64,000 nucleotides of DNA from Thalassospira sp. MCCC 1A01148 (GTDB lineage Bacteria; Pseudomonadota; Alphaproteobacteria; Rhodospirillales; Thalassospiraceae), in assembly GCF_001613795.1 (NCBI RefSeq), contig NZ_LPVZ01000022.1, forward strand, positions 62,001 through 126,000, read 5' to 3'. Below the pieces are notes generated by a model. That model was not told the DNA's origin and did not search any database. It saw only the letters and a list, made by a program, of their open reading frames with translations. Below, in pieces: positions 34,198-42,214 of this stretch; within the stretch, counting starts at the first letter, position 1; every line of letters starts with the position of its first letter. The translations under genes were made by a program, and so were the position numbers.

Positions 34198-37100
34198 TTA
34201 TTCCGCTGCCTTGAGGTGTTCGGGTGGGTTGCGGAACTGATCCAGCAGTTCGGCTTCGCGTGCCTTGACCTTTTTGATGTGGTCTTCCTTGACGTGCCCG
34301 TAACCACGAATGTGTTCGGGCAGGGCCAGCAACGCCTTGGCAATCCGTGCATTGTCGTGGGTCAGGCCATCAAGGACCTCGGCCACCAGTTTTTCGTAGT
34401 CGGTGATCAACTGGCGTTCGACCTTGCGTTCCGGATTGCGGCCAAACGGATCAAGTTTGGTCCCCCGAAGGAATTTCAGTTTCGCCAGCATGCGGAACGC
34501 CGACATCATCCACGGACCGTAAACCGATTTCTGCGGCTTGCCGGTTTCCGGGTCGGCATTGGCCAGTGATGGCGGCGCAAGATGGAAGTTGATCTTGTAA
34601 TCCCCGGTGAAGGTCTGGGTGACTTTCTTCATGAATGCCGGATCGGTGTAAAGACGCGCCACTTCGTACTCGTCCTTATAGGCCAGCAGTTTGAAGTAAT
34701 ATTTGGCAACTGTCCGGGCCAGATCGTCCTCATCGCCAAGGCGCTTTTCGGCCGCCGCAACCTTGTCAACAAGGGTGCTGAAGCGATCCGCATAGGCCTG
34801 GTTCTGATAATCGGTCAGGAAGGCACGGCGCTTGGCGATGATATCGGAAAGCTCGGTTGCAATCGGGTGGGCTTCGGCCTCGTTCGGGCCGACAACCTCG
34901 ATCACGCGATTGCGGTCATGGGCGTAAAGGCGGCCCCAATAGAAGGACTGCTTGTTCATATCAATTGATACGCCATTAAGATCAATTGCCTGCATAAGCG
35001 CCTCTTCACTGATCGGGATCAGGCCGCGCTGCCAGGCAACGCCCAGCATGAACAGGTTGGTTGCAATCGAATTGCCCATCAGGCGGGTGGCAATGTCGCT
35101 GCCTTCAACGAAATGCACTGCCTCAGAACCGCAGGCATCATTGATGACCTTCATGTGTTCGTTGGTTTTAAGCTCGAAGTCCGGATTGTGGGTAAAGGCC
35201 CCGGTAACGGTTTCATGGGTGTTGATCACCGCCTGGGTAAAGTTGCGGCGCATTTTGGCAAGCCCTTCATAGCTTGCCGCAACCAGAAGGTCACAACCCA
35301 GAACCACATTGGCTTCACCGGCCGGAATGCGCGCGGCATGCAGCTTGTTCTGATCGTTGGCAAAGCGGATATGGCTGACGACAGCCCCGCCTTTCTGGGC
35401 AAGACCTGCCATATCAAGGCCAACAATACCCTTGCCTTCGATGTGGGCAGCCATTCCAAGCAACGCGCCGATCGTGACAACGCCCGTGCCACCAACACCT
35501 GTAATCAGAACCGACCACGGATCATCAATATCGGGCAGGGTCGGGCGCGGCAGGCTGGCAAAGACCGTATCCATGCCGGTATCGCCTTTGGCTGCGGCAT
35601 CCGGTTTGCGGAGCTCGCCGCCTTCGATGGTGACAAAGCTTGGGCAGAAGCCCTTGAGGCAGGAGAAATCCTTGTTACAGGCCGATTGGTCAATCGCGCG
35701 TTTGCGGCCGAACTCTGTTTCGACCGGCACAACGGCAAGGCAATTGGACTGTTCGCCGCAATCGCCACAGCCCTCGCAGACCAGATCATTGATGAACACG
35801 CGCTTGGGCGGATCCACCATCAGCTTGCGCTTGCGACGGCGGCGTTTTTCCGCAGCACAGGTCTGGTCAAAGATCAGGATTGAAACGCCTTCGATTTCAC
35901 GCAGTTCTTTCTGGGTGTCATCAAGCGTATCGCGATGGCGGACGTCAACGCCCGGCGCGAAGTCTGCGCCCATCGGGTATTTTTCGGGTTCATCGGACAG
36001 AACAATGATGCGCTTGGCACCTTCGTCATACATCTGGCGCGTGATCTGCGGCACGGTCAGCGGCCCGTCAACGGGCTGCCCGCCGGTCATGGCAACTGCA
36101 TCGTTAAACAGGATCTTGTAGGTGATGTTCACACCCGATGCGACCGCGGCCCGCACGGCCAGCGACCCGGAATGATAGTAGGTGCCGTCACCCAGGTTCT
36201 GGAATACGTGCTTGGTATCGGTAAACGGCGCCTGGCCGATCCAGGTCGCGCCTTCGCCGCCCATATGGGTAAAGGTCTCCGTCGAGCGATCCATCCAGTT
36301 GACCATGTAATGACACCCGATACCGGCCATCGCGCGGCTGCCGTCGGGCACCTTGGTTGAACTGTTATGCGGGCAACCCGGGCAGAACCATGGAATGCGC
36401 GCCACATCCGGGCGCGGTTCGGCGATTTCGCGTTCCTTTTCCGCCAGCCAGTCGATGCGTTCATGAATGGCCGGGCTGTCATAGAAACGTTTGATACGTT
36501 CAGCCAGAACCACGGCAACCCGTGCCGGGGTCAGTTCATCCATGGATGGCAGGATCCATTCACCCTTTTCATCGAACTTGCCGATGACCTGGGGGCGGAC
36601 ATCTTCGCGCCAATTATAAAGCTGCTCCTTGACTTGGTTTTCCATCACCGCGCGCTTTTCCTCGACGACGATGATTTCTTCCAGTCCCATGGCGAATTCG
36701 CGCACGTCATCACGGTTGAGCGGCCAGCTCATGCCGACTTTCAGGACCCGAATACCGATCTCGGTAGCGTCTTCTTCGGAAATGCCAAGGTCATCGAAGG
36801 CCTGCATGACATCAAGATAGGCCTTGCCGGTGGTAATGATGCCAAGCCGCGCATTCGGGCTGTCGATCACGGTTTTGTTCAGCTTGTTCGCCCGCGCATA
36901 TGCCAATGCGGCATACAGCTTGTATTTCATCAGGCGATGTTCTTGCTCCTTGGGCGTGTCGGGCCAGCGGATATGCAGGCCACCCTCGGGCATGTCGAAA
37001 TCAGTCGGGATGACGGGCATGATCCGATCCGGGGCGACATCGGCGGCAGCCGAACTTTCCACCGTTTCGGCAATGGTTTTCATCGCCACCCAGCACCCGG

Positions 37101-37683
37101 AATAGCGGCTCATTGCCCAGCCATGCAGGCCGTAATCCAGAATGTCCTGAACGCCGGACGGGTTCAGAACCGGGATCTGCGCATCGATAAAGGCATATTC
37201 GGTCTGATGAGGCAGGGTGGATGATTTGCAACTATGGTCGTCACCGGCGAGAACCAGCACACCACCATGCTTGGACGTGCCAGCATAATTGGCGTGTTTG
37301 AAAACGTCACCGGACCGGTCAACACCGGGGCCCTTGCCGTACCACATGCCAAAGACACCATCATATTTGGCATCTTTGTACATGTTGACCTGCTGGCTGC
37401 CCCAGACGACGGTGGCGGCAAGGTCTTCGTTTACGCCGGCCTGAAATTCGATCTGCTGTTTGGTCAGGAACTTCTTGGCACGCCAAAGCTGTTGATCAAG
37501 GCCACCAAGCGGCGATCCGCGATACCCTGAAATGCACCCGGCAGTATTAAGCCCTGCGCGCGCATCAAGCTGGCGCTGCATCAAGGGCAAGCGCACCAGT
37601 GCCTGAATACCTGTCAGGTAAACACGGCCTTCCTCAAGCGTATATTTATCGTCGAGTTGAACTGCCGCCAAATGTTGTGCCAT
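34198..37683 (-). CDS. Fused indolepyruvate ferredoxin oxidoreductase
   Basis: 1161 residues from ATG 37683 (GAGGGAGA upstream). A single-chain form of the oxygen-sensitive 2-oxoacid:ferredoxin oxidoreductases. N-terminal half: pyruvate-ferredoxin-type pyrimidine domain, then the TPP part with PWFCPGCPHNSSTKVPDG, GIGCHYM and FNDAVAMTGGQPVDGPLT. Then a ferredoxin-like cluster motif VCEGCGDCGEQSNC (C-x2-C-x2-C-x4-C) around residues 640-655, and a C-terminal gamma-type domain ITGVGGTGVVTIGALLGMAA. It oxidises aryl or branched 2-oxoacids to acyl-CoA, probably in aromatic amino acid breakdown. Monocistronic, with a dyad-rich promoter region upstream. Confidence 0.95.
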   Translation of the reverse strand: MAQHLAAVQLDDKYTLEEGRVYLTGIQALVRLPLMQRQLDARAGLNTAGCISGYRGSPLGGLDQQLWRAKKFLTKQQIEFQAGVNEDLAATVVWGSQQVNMYKDAKYDGVFGMWYGKGPGVDRSGDVFKHANYAGTSKHGGVLVLAGDDHSCKSSTLPHQTEYAFIDAQIPVLNPSGVQDILDYGLHGWAMSRYSGCWVAMKTIAETVESSAAADVAPDRIMPVIPTDFDMPEGGLHIRWPDTPKEQEHRLMKYKLYAALAYARANKLNKTVIDSPNARLGIITTGKAYLDVMQAFDDLGISEEDATEIGIRVLKVGMSWPLNRDDVREFAMGLEEIIVVEEKRAVMENQVKEQLYNWREDVRPQVIGKFDEKGEWILPSMDELTPARVAVVLAERIKRFYDSPAIHERIDWLAEKEREIAEPRPDVARIPWFCPGCPHNSSTKVPDGSRAMAGIGCHYMVNWMDRSTETFTHMGGEGATWIGQAPFTDTKHVFQNLGDGTYYHSGSLAVRAAVASGVNITYKILFNDAVAMTGGQPVDGPLTVPQITRQMYDEGAKRIIVLSDEPEKYPMGADFAPGVDVRHRDTLDDTQKELREIEGVSILIFDQTCAAEKRRRRKRKLMVDPPKRVFINDLVCEGCGDCGEQSNCLAVVPVETEFGRKRAIDQSACNKDFSCLKGFCPSFVTIEGGELRKPDAAAKGDTGMDTVFASLPRPTLPDIDDPWSVLITGVGGTGVVTIGALLGMAAHIEGKGIVGLDMAGLAQKGGAVVSHIRFANDQNKLHAARIPAGEANVVLGCDLLVAASYEGLAKMRRNFTQAVINTHETVTGAFTHNPDFELKTNEHMKVINDACGSEAVHFVEGSDIATRLMGNSIATNLFMLGVAWQRGLIPISEEALMQAIDLNGVSIDMNKQSFYWGRLYAHDRNRVIEVVGPNEAEAHPIATELSDIIAKRRAFLTDYQNQAYADRFSTLVDKVAAAEKRLGDEDDLARTVAKYYFKLLAYKDEYEVARLYTDPAFMKKVTQTFTGDYKINFHLAPPSLANADPETGKPQKSVYGPWMMSAFRMLAKLKFLRGTKLDPFGRNPERKVERQLITDYEKLVAEVLDGLTHDNARIAKALLALPEHIRGYGHVKEDHIKKVKAREAELLDQFRNPPEHLKAAE

Positions 37684-37902
37684 GACCGGTCTCCCTCGGA
37701 TCTCTCTGATATGCGGGGTCATTTCGCGCCCAATGCACTGCATTTATTGATATGGGTGTTTGTGCAGTGTTTCGGTATGACCTGTAAATTATGTTTCAGG
37801 TTTGGTGTGCGGGACCAATGCCTGACTTTGAAATGGTAATAAATACTGACCTTTTTTCAAAACGAACTCGCATCGCACTATGCAAAATGCCTGATTGCAC
37901 CT

Positions 37903-37919
37903 GTTGACGTTGGGTCAAC
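37903..37919. promoter_or_regulatory. Inverted repeat GTTGAC-N5-GTCAAC
   Basis: Perfect 6-bp arms with a 5-base spacer, 220 bases upstream of the oxidoreductase start. It looks like an Fnr-type site but the spacer is one base too long, so the protein that binds it is unknown. Confidence 0.5.
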
Positions 37920-37950
37920 TTAATATTTACTTATTCCGGTACCGATTTAC

Positions 37951-37967
37951 GCGCAATAAAATTGCGC
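37951..37967. promoter_or_regulatory. Inverted repeat GCGCAA-N5-TTGCGC
   Basis: Perfect 6-bp arms with spacer TAAAA, about 110 bases upstream of the VOC gene. More ATTGC half-sites follow at 37972 and 37985, 11 and 13 bases apart. Confidence 0.5.
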
Positions 37968-38076
37968 ATCTATTGCAGTGCGAAATTGCTCGTTGGGGTC
38001 GAGTCCATGCTCGGCGGGGATACCGCGCTGTGTTAATCTCGCGCGGGTTTTGGGTGCGCACAGCAAGGAGCTTAGC

Positions 38077-38523
38077 ATGGAACAGCGTGTTTCGCTGATT
38101 ACTCTCGGTGTTGCGGATCTGGATCGGTCGCGTCGCTTTTACGAAGGTGGCCTCGGCTGGCAGATGACCGAAATGGTTGAAGGGCAGGTGGTGTTTTATC
38201 AGCTGTCCAACGGTCTTGCCCTTGGCCTGTTCGGGCGCGATGCGCTTAAGGAAGATGGCAAGTTTGATGATGATACCGGGGCAAGCTTTGCCGGTTTGAC
38301 ACTGGCCTATAACGCGCGCAGCGAAGAAGACGTCGATCAGGTGATGGCCGAGGCGCAAAAAGCCGGGGCCAAAATCCAGAAACCGGCCGAGAAGGTCTTC
38401 TGGGGTGGGTATTCCGGTTATTTCCGAGACCCCGACGGCCATGCGTGGGAAGTCGCGTTTAATCCATTCTGGGAAATTGACGAGAAGGGCAATCTGCACA
38501 TCCCGCCACAGAAAACCGCGTAG
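38077..38523 (+). CDS. VOC (glyoxalase-fold) protein
   Basis: 148 residues from ATG 38077, with AAGGAG upstream (an extension to 37978 is open but unsupported). Two VOC modules: VSLITLGVADLDRSRRFYEG at the N-terminus and YFRDPDGHAWEVAFNPFWEI near the end, the common form of this family in proteobacteria. Function not predictable beyond the fold; lactoylglutathione-lyase-like or substrate-binding. Followed by a good terminator. It is divergent from the indolepyruvate oxidoreductase gene. Confidence 0.9.
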   Translation: MEQRVSLITLGVADLDRSRRFYEGGLGWQMTEMVEGQVVFYQLSNGLALGLFGRDALKEDGKFDDDTGASFAGLTLAYNARSEEDVDQVMAEAQKAGAKIQKPAEKVFWGGYSGYFRDPDGHAWEVAFNPFWEIDEKGNLHIPPQKTA

Positions 38524-38569
38524 GGCGCATCCATCGCGCCACCACGGCATCTCTGCATACTTACATAGC

Positions 38570-38595
38570 ACGGGCAGCAACATGCTGCCCGTTTT
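38570..38595 (+). terminator. Terminator after the VOC gene
   Basis: ACGGGCAGC / GCTGCCCGT arms around AACAT, followed by TTTTC, about 50 bases past the stop codon. Confidence 0.85.
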
Positions 38596-38639
38596 CATAG
38601 ATATTCCAAAGTACAGTTGCATCGGGGATAATTTACTTT

Positions 38640-38657
38640 TACATCGAACGTGATGTA
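38640..38657. promoter_or_regulatory. Dyad upstream of the Crp/Fnr regulator gene
   Basis: TACATC-N6-GATGTA, 34-51 bases before the start codon. The 6-base spacer is like CRP sites. It may be an autoregulatory operator. Confidence 0.45.
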
Positions 38658-38690
38658 GTTTTAATCCATGCTTTCAAGGGGGATAAGGTT

Positions 38691-39344
38691 TTGAGTTGGA
38701 TCGACCAGTTTCCAGGGCTATCACGTTTGCCCGATGCCATCCGATCCTACCTTGTCGAAGAAAGCAAGATCGTCACGGTTCCTGCCAATACGGTCATTTT
38801 CGGACCGGGCAAGTCGCCGGAAAACCTGTTGTTGCTGCTTGATGGCACAGTGCGTGTCCAGCAAACATCCGATACCGGTCGTGAAATCGTGCTTTATCGC
38901 GTCCATGCCGGGGAAAGCTGTGTTCTGACCACGGCCTGCCTTCTGGCTTACGAGGATTACTCGGCAGAAGGCATTGCCGAAACCGAAACCCGCGCGGTGG
39001 CAATCCCGCGCAAGGTGTTTGACAAGCTTGTCTCGGATTCAATCGAGTTCCGTCAGTTTGTCTTTACCGCCTATTCCAAACGCATCACCGACCTGTTTAT
39101 GGTGATCGAGGAAATCGCATTCCAGAAGCTTGACATCCGCCTCGCCCACAAGCTGATCGAACTGGCCGGGGACAATGATACGGTCTCGGCAACCCATCAG
39201 AAACTGGCCGTCGAACTGGGCTCTGCCCGTGAAGTGATCTCGCGCCAGCTGCAAGAATTCCAGCGTCGCGGCTGGATTGAACAATCGCGCGGTACCATCC
39301 GGCTGATTGAGCGCATGCCATTGGAAAATCTGGCAAATAGCTAG
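38691..39344 (+). CDS. Crp/Fnr family transcriptional regulator
   Basis: 217 residues from a TTG at 38691 with a strong AAGGGGGATAAGG upstream. The cNMP-binding-type beta roll covers about 20-125, the dimer helix 125-150, and a Crp-type winged helix 150-215 with recognition helix SAREVISRQLQEF. The E-x2-SR pattern resembles Fnr. The N-terminal Fnr cluster cysteines are absent. Two cysteines, Cys77 and Cys83 (ESCVLTTACLL), sit in the sensor domain and could sense thiol or sulfane sulfur. It stands directly before the sulfide-oxidation genes and is their likely regulator. Confidence 0.92.
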   Translation: MSWIDQFPGLSRLPDAIRSYLVEESKIVTVPANTVIFGPGKSPENLLLLLDGTVRVQQTSDTGREIVLYRVHAGESCVLTTACLLAYEDYSAEGIAETETRAVAIPRKVFDKLVSDSIEFRQFVFTAYSKRITDLFMVIEEIAFQKLDIRLAHKLIELAGDNDTVSATHQKLAVELGSAREVISRQLQEFQRRGWIEQSRGTIRLIERMPLENLANS

Positions 39345-39415
39345 GAATTCTGTACCAAGACCGGCGGCTCTACAACTTTAGAATTATTAGTTGTTAATGT
39401 TGCGATGTTTGGTGA

Positions 39416-39429
39416 CTTCATCACTGAAG
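39416..39429. promoter_or_regulatory. 5-4-5 dyad upstream of the sulfide-oxidation genes
   Basis: CTTCA-TCAC-TGAAG, the geometry of Crp/Fnr-family sites, 138 bases before the MBL gene. A possible target of the regulator encoded just upstream. It differs from the dyad at 38640, so the two are not clearly one motif. Confidence 0.4.
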
Positions 39430-39566
39430 CGCAAATCGCGAACTCTTAAAATAAACAATATACCCAGATGTTTCGCCCGCAATCCTGGCGGACATAGGAC
39501 ATCGCAAATCCATCCGTTGCAGGCTGCTCATAAGGCCGCACGGAGGCAGTTGTTTAGGAGGAACAC

Positions 39567-40451
39567 ATGTCTGCATACCCGGTAAACATGTCGATAAAAC
39601 CGGAAGTTACCGCCTTTTTCGACGAAGATACCAACACGATCAGCTATGTGGTCAAGGACCCGGAAAGCAACGCCTGTGCAGTTGTCGATTCCGTGATGGA
39701 TATCGATTATGCGGCGGGTCGTATCACCTTTGCCCACGCCGACAACATCATTGCCTTTATCAAGGATAACGGCCTTGAGCTGGAATGGATTATCGAAACC
39801 CATGTCCATGCCGACCATTTGTCGGCAGCACCCTATATTCAGGATAAGCTCGGCGGCAAACTTGGCATCGGCAGCAAGATCACGGTTGTTCAGGACACCT
39901 TTGGCAAGGTGTTTAACGAAGGCACTGAATTCCAGCGCGATGGCAGTCAGTTTGATCGCCTGTTTGAAGATGGTGATACCTATCAGGTCGGCTCCATGAC
40001 CTGTTTTGCCATCTACACCCCGGGCCACACCCCGGCCTGCATGGTCCATGTCATGGGCGATGCCGCCTTTGTCGGTGACACCTTGTTCATGCCCGATGGC
40101 GGTTCGGCACGGGCCGACTTTCCGGGTGGTGACGCCGGGACGCTTTATGACAGCATCCAGAAGCTCCTCGCGCTGCCCGACGATATGCGCCTGTTCATGT
40201 GCCACGACTACGGCCCCAATGGCCGTGATATCAAGTGGGAAACCACCGTCGGCGAAGAGAAAAAGCACAACATCCACGTTGGCGAAGGCAAAACCCGCGA
40301 AGACTTCATCAAGTTCCGCACCGAGCGTGATGCACAGCTTGATATGCCGCGTCTGATCATCCCGTCGCTTCAGGTCAATATGCGCGCCGGAAAGGTGCCG
40401 ACCGACGGCAGCGGCAAAAAAATGCTGAAAGTCCCGGTAAACGGGCTTTGA
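39567..40451 (+). CDS. MBL-fold persulfide-dioxygenase-like enzyme
   Basis: 294 residues behind a perfect AGGAGG. Metallo-beta-lactamase fold with the metal motif THVHADHLSAAPYIQ (H-x-H-x-DH) near residue 75, FAIYTPGHTPACMVHVMGD with another His ligand, and GDTLFMPDGGSARADFPGGD. This is the ETHE1/Blh-type group: the iron enzyme oxidises glutathione persulfide to sulfite. It has no DUF442 or rhodanese domain of its own; the DUF442 domain usually found in Blh is on the next protein instead. Together with the SQR fusion 24 bases downstream it should handle the persulfide formed from sulfide. Confidence 0.92.
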   Translation: MSAYPVNMSIKPEVTAFFDEDTNTISYVVKDPESNACAVVDSVMDIDYAAGRITFAHADNIIAFIKDNGLELEWIIETHVHADHLSAAPYIQDKLGGKLGIGSKITVVQDTFGKVFNEGTEFQRDGSQFDRLFEDGDTYQVGSMTCFAIYTPGHTPACMVHVMGDAAFVGDTLFMPDGGSARADFPGGDAGTLYDSIQKLLALPDDMRLFMCHDYGPNGRDIKWETTVGEEKKHNIHVGEGKTREDFIKFRTERDAQLDMPRLIIPSLQVNMRAGKVPTDGSGKKMLKVPVNGL

Positions 40452-40475
40452 TCAACACTCAGGTGAGGAAAAGCC

Positions 40476-42149
40476 ATGGAAATCAAAACAATAAGTAACG
40501 GGTTCTCTGTCAGCCCGCAGATCGTTGCAGACGATGTCAAGGAAATCGCCAAGCGCGGCTTCCGGTCCATCGTCTGTAACCGTCCGGACGGCGAGGGTGC
40601 CGATCAGCCAACCTTTGAAGAGATTTCAAATGCGGCAAAGGAAGCCGGGCTTGAGGTTCGCTATCAGCCGATTGTGTCGGGCAAGGTCAGCGACGATGAC
40701 GCCCGTGACTTCGGCCGCCTGTTTGATGAATTGCCCAAACCGGTCTTTGCCTATTGCCGCACTGGCACGCGTTCGACAACGCTTTGGTCGCTAAGCCAGG
40801 CCGCAACACTTGATACCAGCGAAATCCTTCGCGCCACCAAGGCGGCTGGCTATGACATGGGCGGTGTTGTTCGCCGGATTGTCAATGGCGGCAAGACGCC
40901 GACCGATCAAGGTGATGCGAAGTACGATGTCGTGATCATCGGGGGCGGTGCAGCCGGTATTTCGGTGGCATCCAGCCTGCAGGCCCGCCGTTCCGGGCTT
41001 GAGATCGCGGTCATTGATCCGGCAGATATTCACTATTACCAGCCGGGCTGGACCATGGTTGGTGGTGGCGTATTTGAAGCCAGCACCACGGCCCAGACCA
41101 TGGGATCGTTGATCCCCAAGGGCGTGCACTGGATCAAGGCCGCTGTTGCCGCGTTCGAGCCGCAAGACGATGCCGTCATCCTTGATGGGTGCCGGGTGGT
41201 CAAATATGACCGTCTGATCGTTTGTCCCGGGCTCAAACTTGACTGGAACCGGGTTGAAGGTCTGGTCGAGACGCTGGGCCGTAATGGTGTGACGTCAAAC
41301 TATCGTTATGATCTTGCGCCTTACACGTGGGAACTGGTTTCCTCGATGCGCGAAGGCAAGGCGATCTTTACCCAGCCGCCAATGCCGATCAAATGCGCCG
41401 GTGCCCCGCAAAAGGCGATGTATCTCTCGGCCGATCACTGGCACCGCAGCGGAGTCCTGAAGAACATTGATATTGATTTCTGCAATGCTGGTGGCGTGCT
41501 GTTCGGGGTAAAGGACTATGTCCCAGCGCTTGAAAGCTATGTGAAGAAATACGATGCACATCTTGATTTCTTCCACAATCTGGTGGCGATTGATGGTCAG
41601 GCGAAAAAGGCCTGGTTCGATGTGGCCAAACCCGACACCAAGGTCGAACGCGTTGAGAAGTCGTTTGACATGATCCATGTCTGCCCGCCGCAGGTGGCAC
41701 CGGACTTCATTCGTGTGTCCCCGCTGGCAGATGCCGCCGGTTGGGTGGATGTCGATCAGGCGACCCTTCGCCACAAGTCGTTTAGCAACATCTGGTCGCT
41801 TGGCGATGTGATGAATGCGCCCAATGCCAAAACCGCTGCTGCGGCCCGCAAACAGGCCCCGGTTGTGGCCGAAAATGTGGTTGCCGATATCGATGGCAAG
41901 TCCCCGGTGGCGCAATATGACGGTTATGGGTCCTGCCCGCTCACCGTCGAACGCGGTCGCATTGTTCTTGCCGAATTCGGGTATGGCGGAACGCTTTTGC
42001 CGTCCTTCCCGAAATGGATGATCGACGGCACCAAACCTTCGCACCTTGCCTGGTTGCTTAAGGAAAAGCTGCTGCCGCCGATTTATTGGAAGGCGATGCT
42101 GCGTGGCAAGGAATGGCTGGCAAAGCCTGAAAAAGTCACCAGCACTTAA
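40476..42149 (+). CDS. DUF442 sulfur-transferase / sulfide:quinone oxidoreductase fusion
   Basis: 557 residues. Residues 1-about 115 form a DUF442 domain (TIGR01244-like) with a phosphatase/rhodanese-type loop C94-R-T-G-T-R99. From about 145 it is an FAD enzyme starting DVVIIGGGAAGISVASSL. This part closely resembles mitochondrial SQR (SQOR): PIKCAGAPQKAMYLS with Cys307, Cys250 in LIVCPGLKLD, Cys403 in HVCPPQVAPDF, ADAAGWVDVD and YDGYGSCPL. It should oxidise sulfide with quinone at the membrane face, passing sulfur to a thiol, with the DUF442 Cys able to accept it. Good AGGTGAGG upstream. Confidence 0.93.
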   Translation: MEIKTISNGFSVSPQIVADDVKEIAKRGFRSIVCNRPDGEGADQPTFEEISNAAKEAGLEVRYQPIVSGKVSDDDARDFGRLFDELPKPVFAYCRTGTRSTTLWSLSQAATLDTSEILRATKAAGYDMGGVVRRIVNGGKTPTDQGDAKYDVVIIGGGAAGISVASSLQARRSGLEIAVIDPADIHYYQPGWTMVGGGVFEASTTAQTMGSLIPKGVHWIKAAVAAFEPQDDAVILDGCRVVKYDRLIVCPGLKLDWNRVEGLVETLGRNGVTSNYRYDLAPYTWELVSSMREGKAIFTQPPMPIKCAGAPQKAMYLSADHWHRSGVLKNIDIDFCNAGGVLFGVKDYVPALESYVKKYDAHLDFFHNLVAIDGQAKKAWFDVAKPDTKVERVEKSFDMIHVCPPQVAPDFIRVSPLADAAGWVDVDQATLRHKSFSNIWSLGDVMNAPNAKTAAAARKQAPVVAENVVADIDGKSPVAQYDGYGSCPLTVERGRIVLAEFGYGGTLLPSFPKWMIDGTKPSHLAWLLKEKLLPPIYWKAMLRGKEWLAKPEKVTST

Positions 42150-42214
42150 AATACCCTTCGTCCAAGGCGGTGAAACCGCTGCCTTGGACCCACTCTTATT
42201 CAAGAGATCGACTG

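Larger units (their letters stand above)
37684..38076. other. Divergent promoter region with inverted repeats
   Basis: About 390 bases with no supported gene between the indolepyruvate oxidoreductase and a VOC gene. AT-rich, with at least two perfect dyads (37903-37919 and 37951-37967) and ATTGC repeats at 37961, 37972 and 37985. Likely holds promoters and operators for both genes. Confidence 0.6.

Noticed and set aside
37903-37919. Reading GTTGAC-N5-GTCAAC as an Fnr box
   Set aside because: Fnr-type sites need a 4-base spacer between TTGAY and RTCAA; here it is 5. It is kept only as an unassigned dyad.
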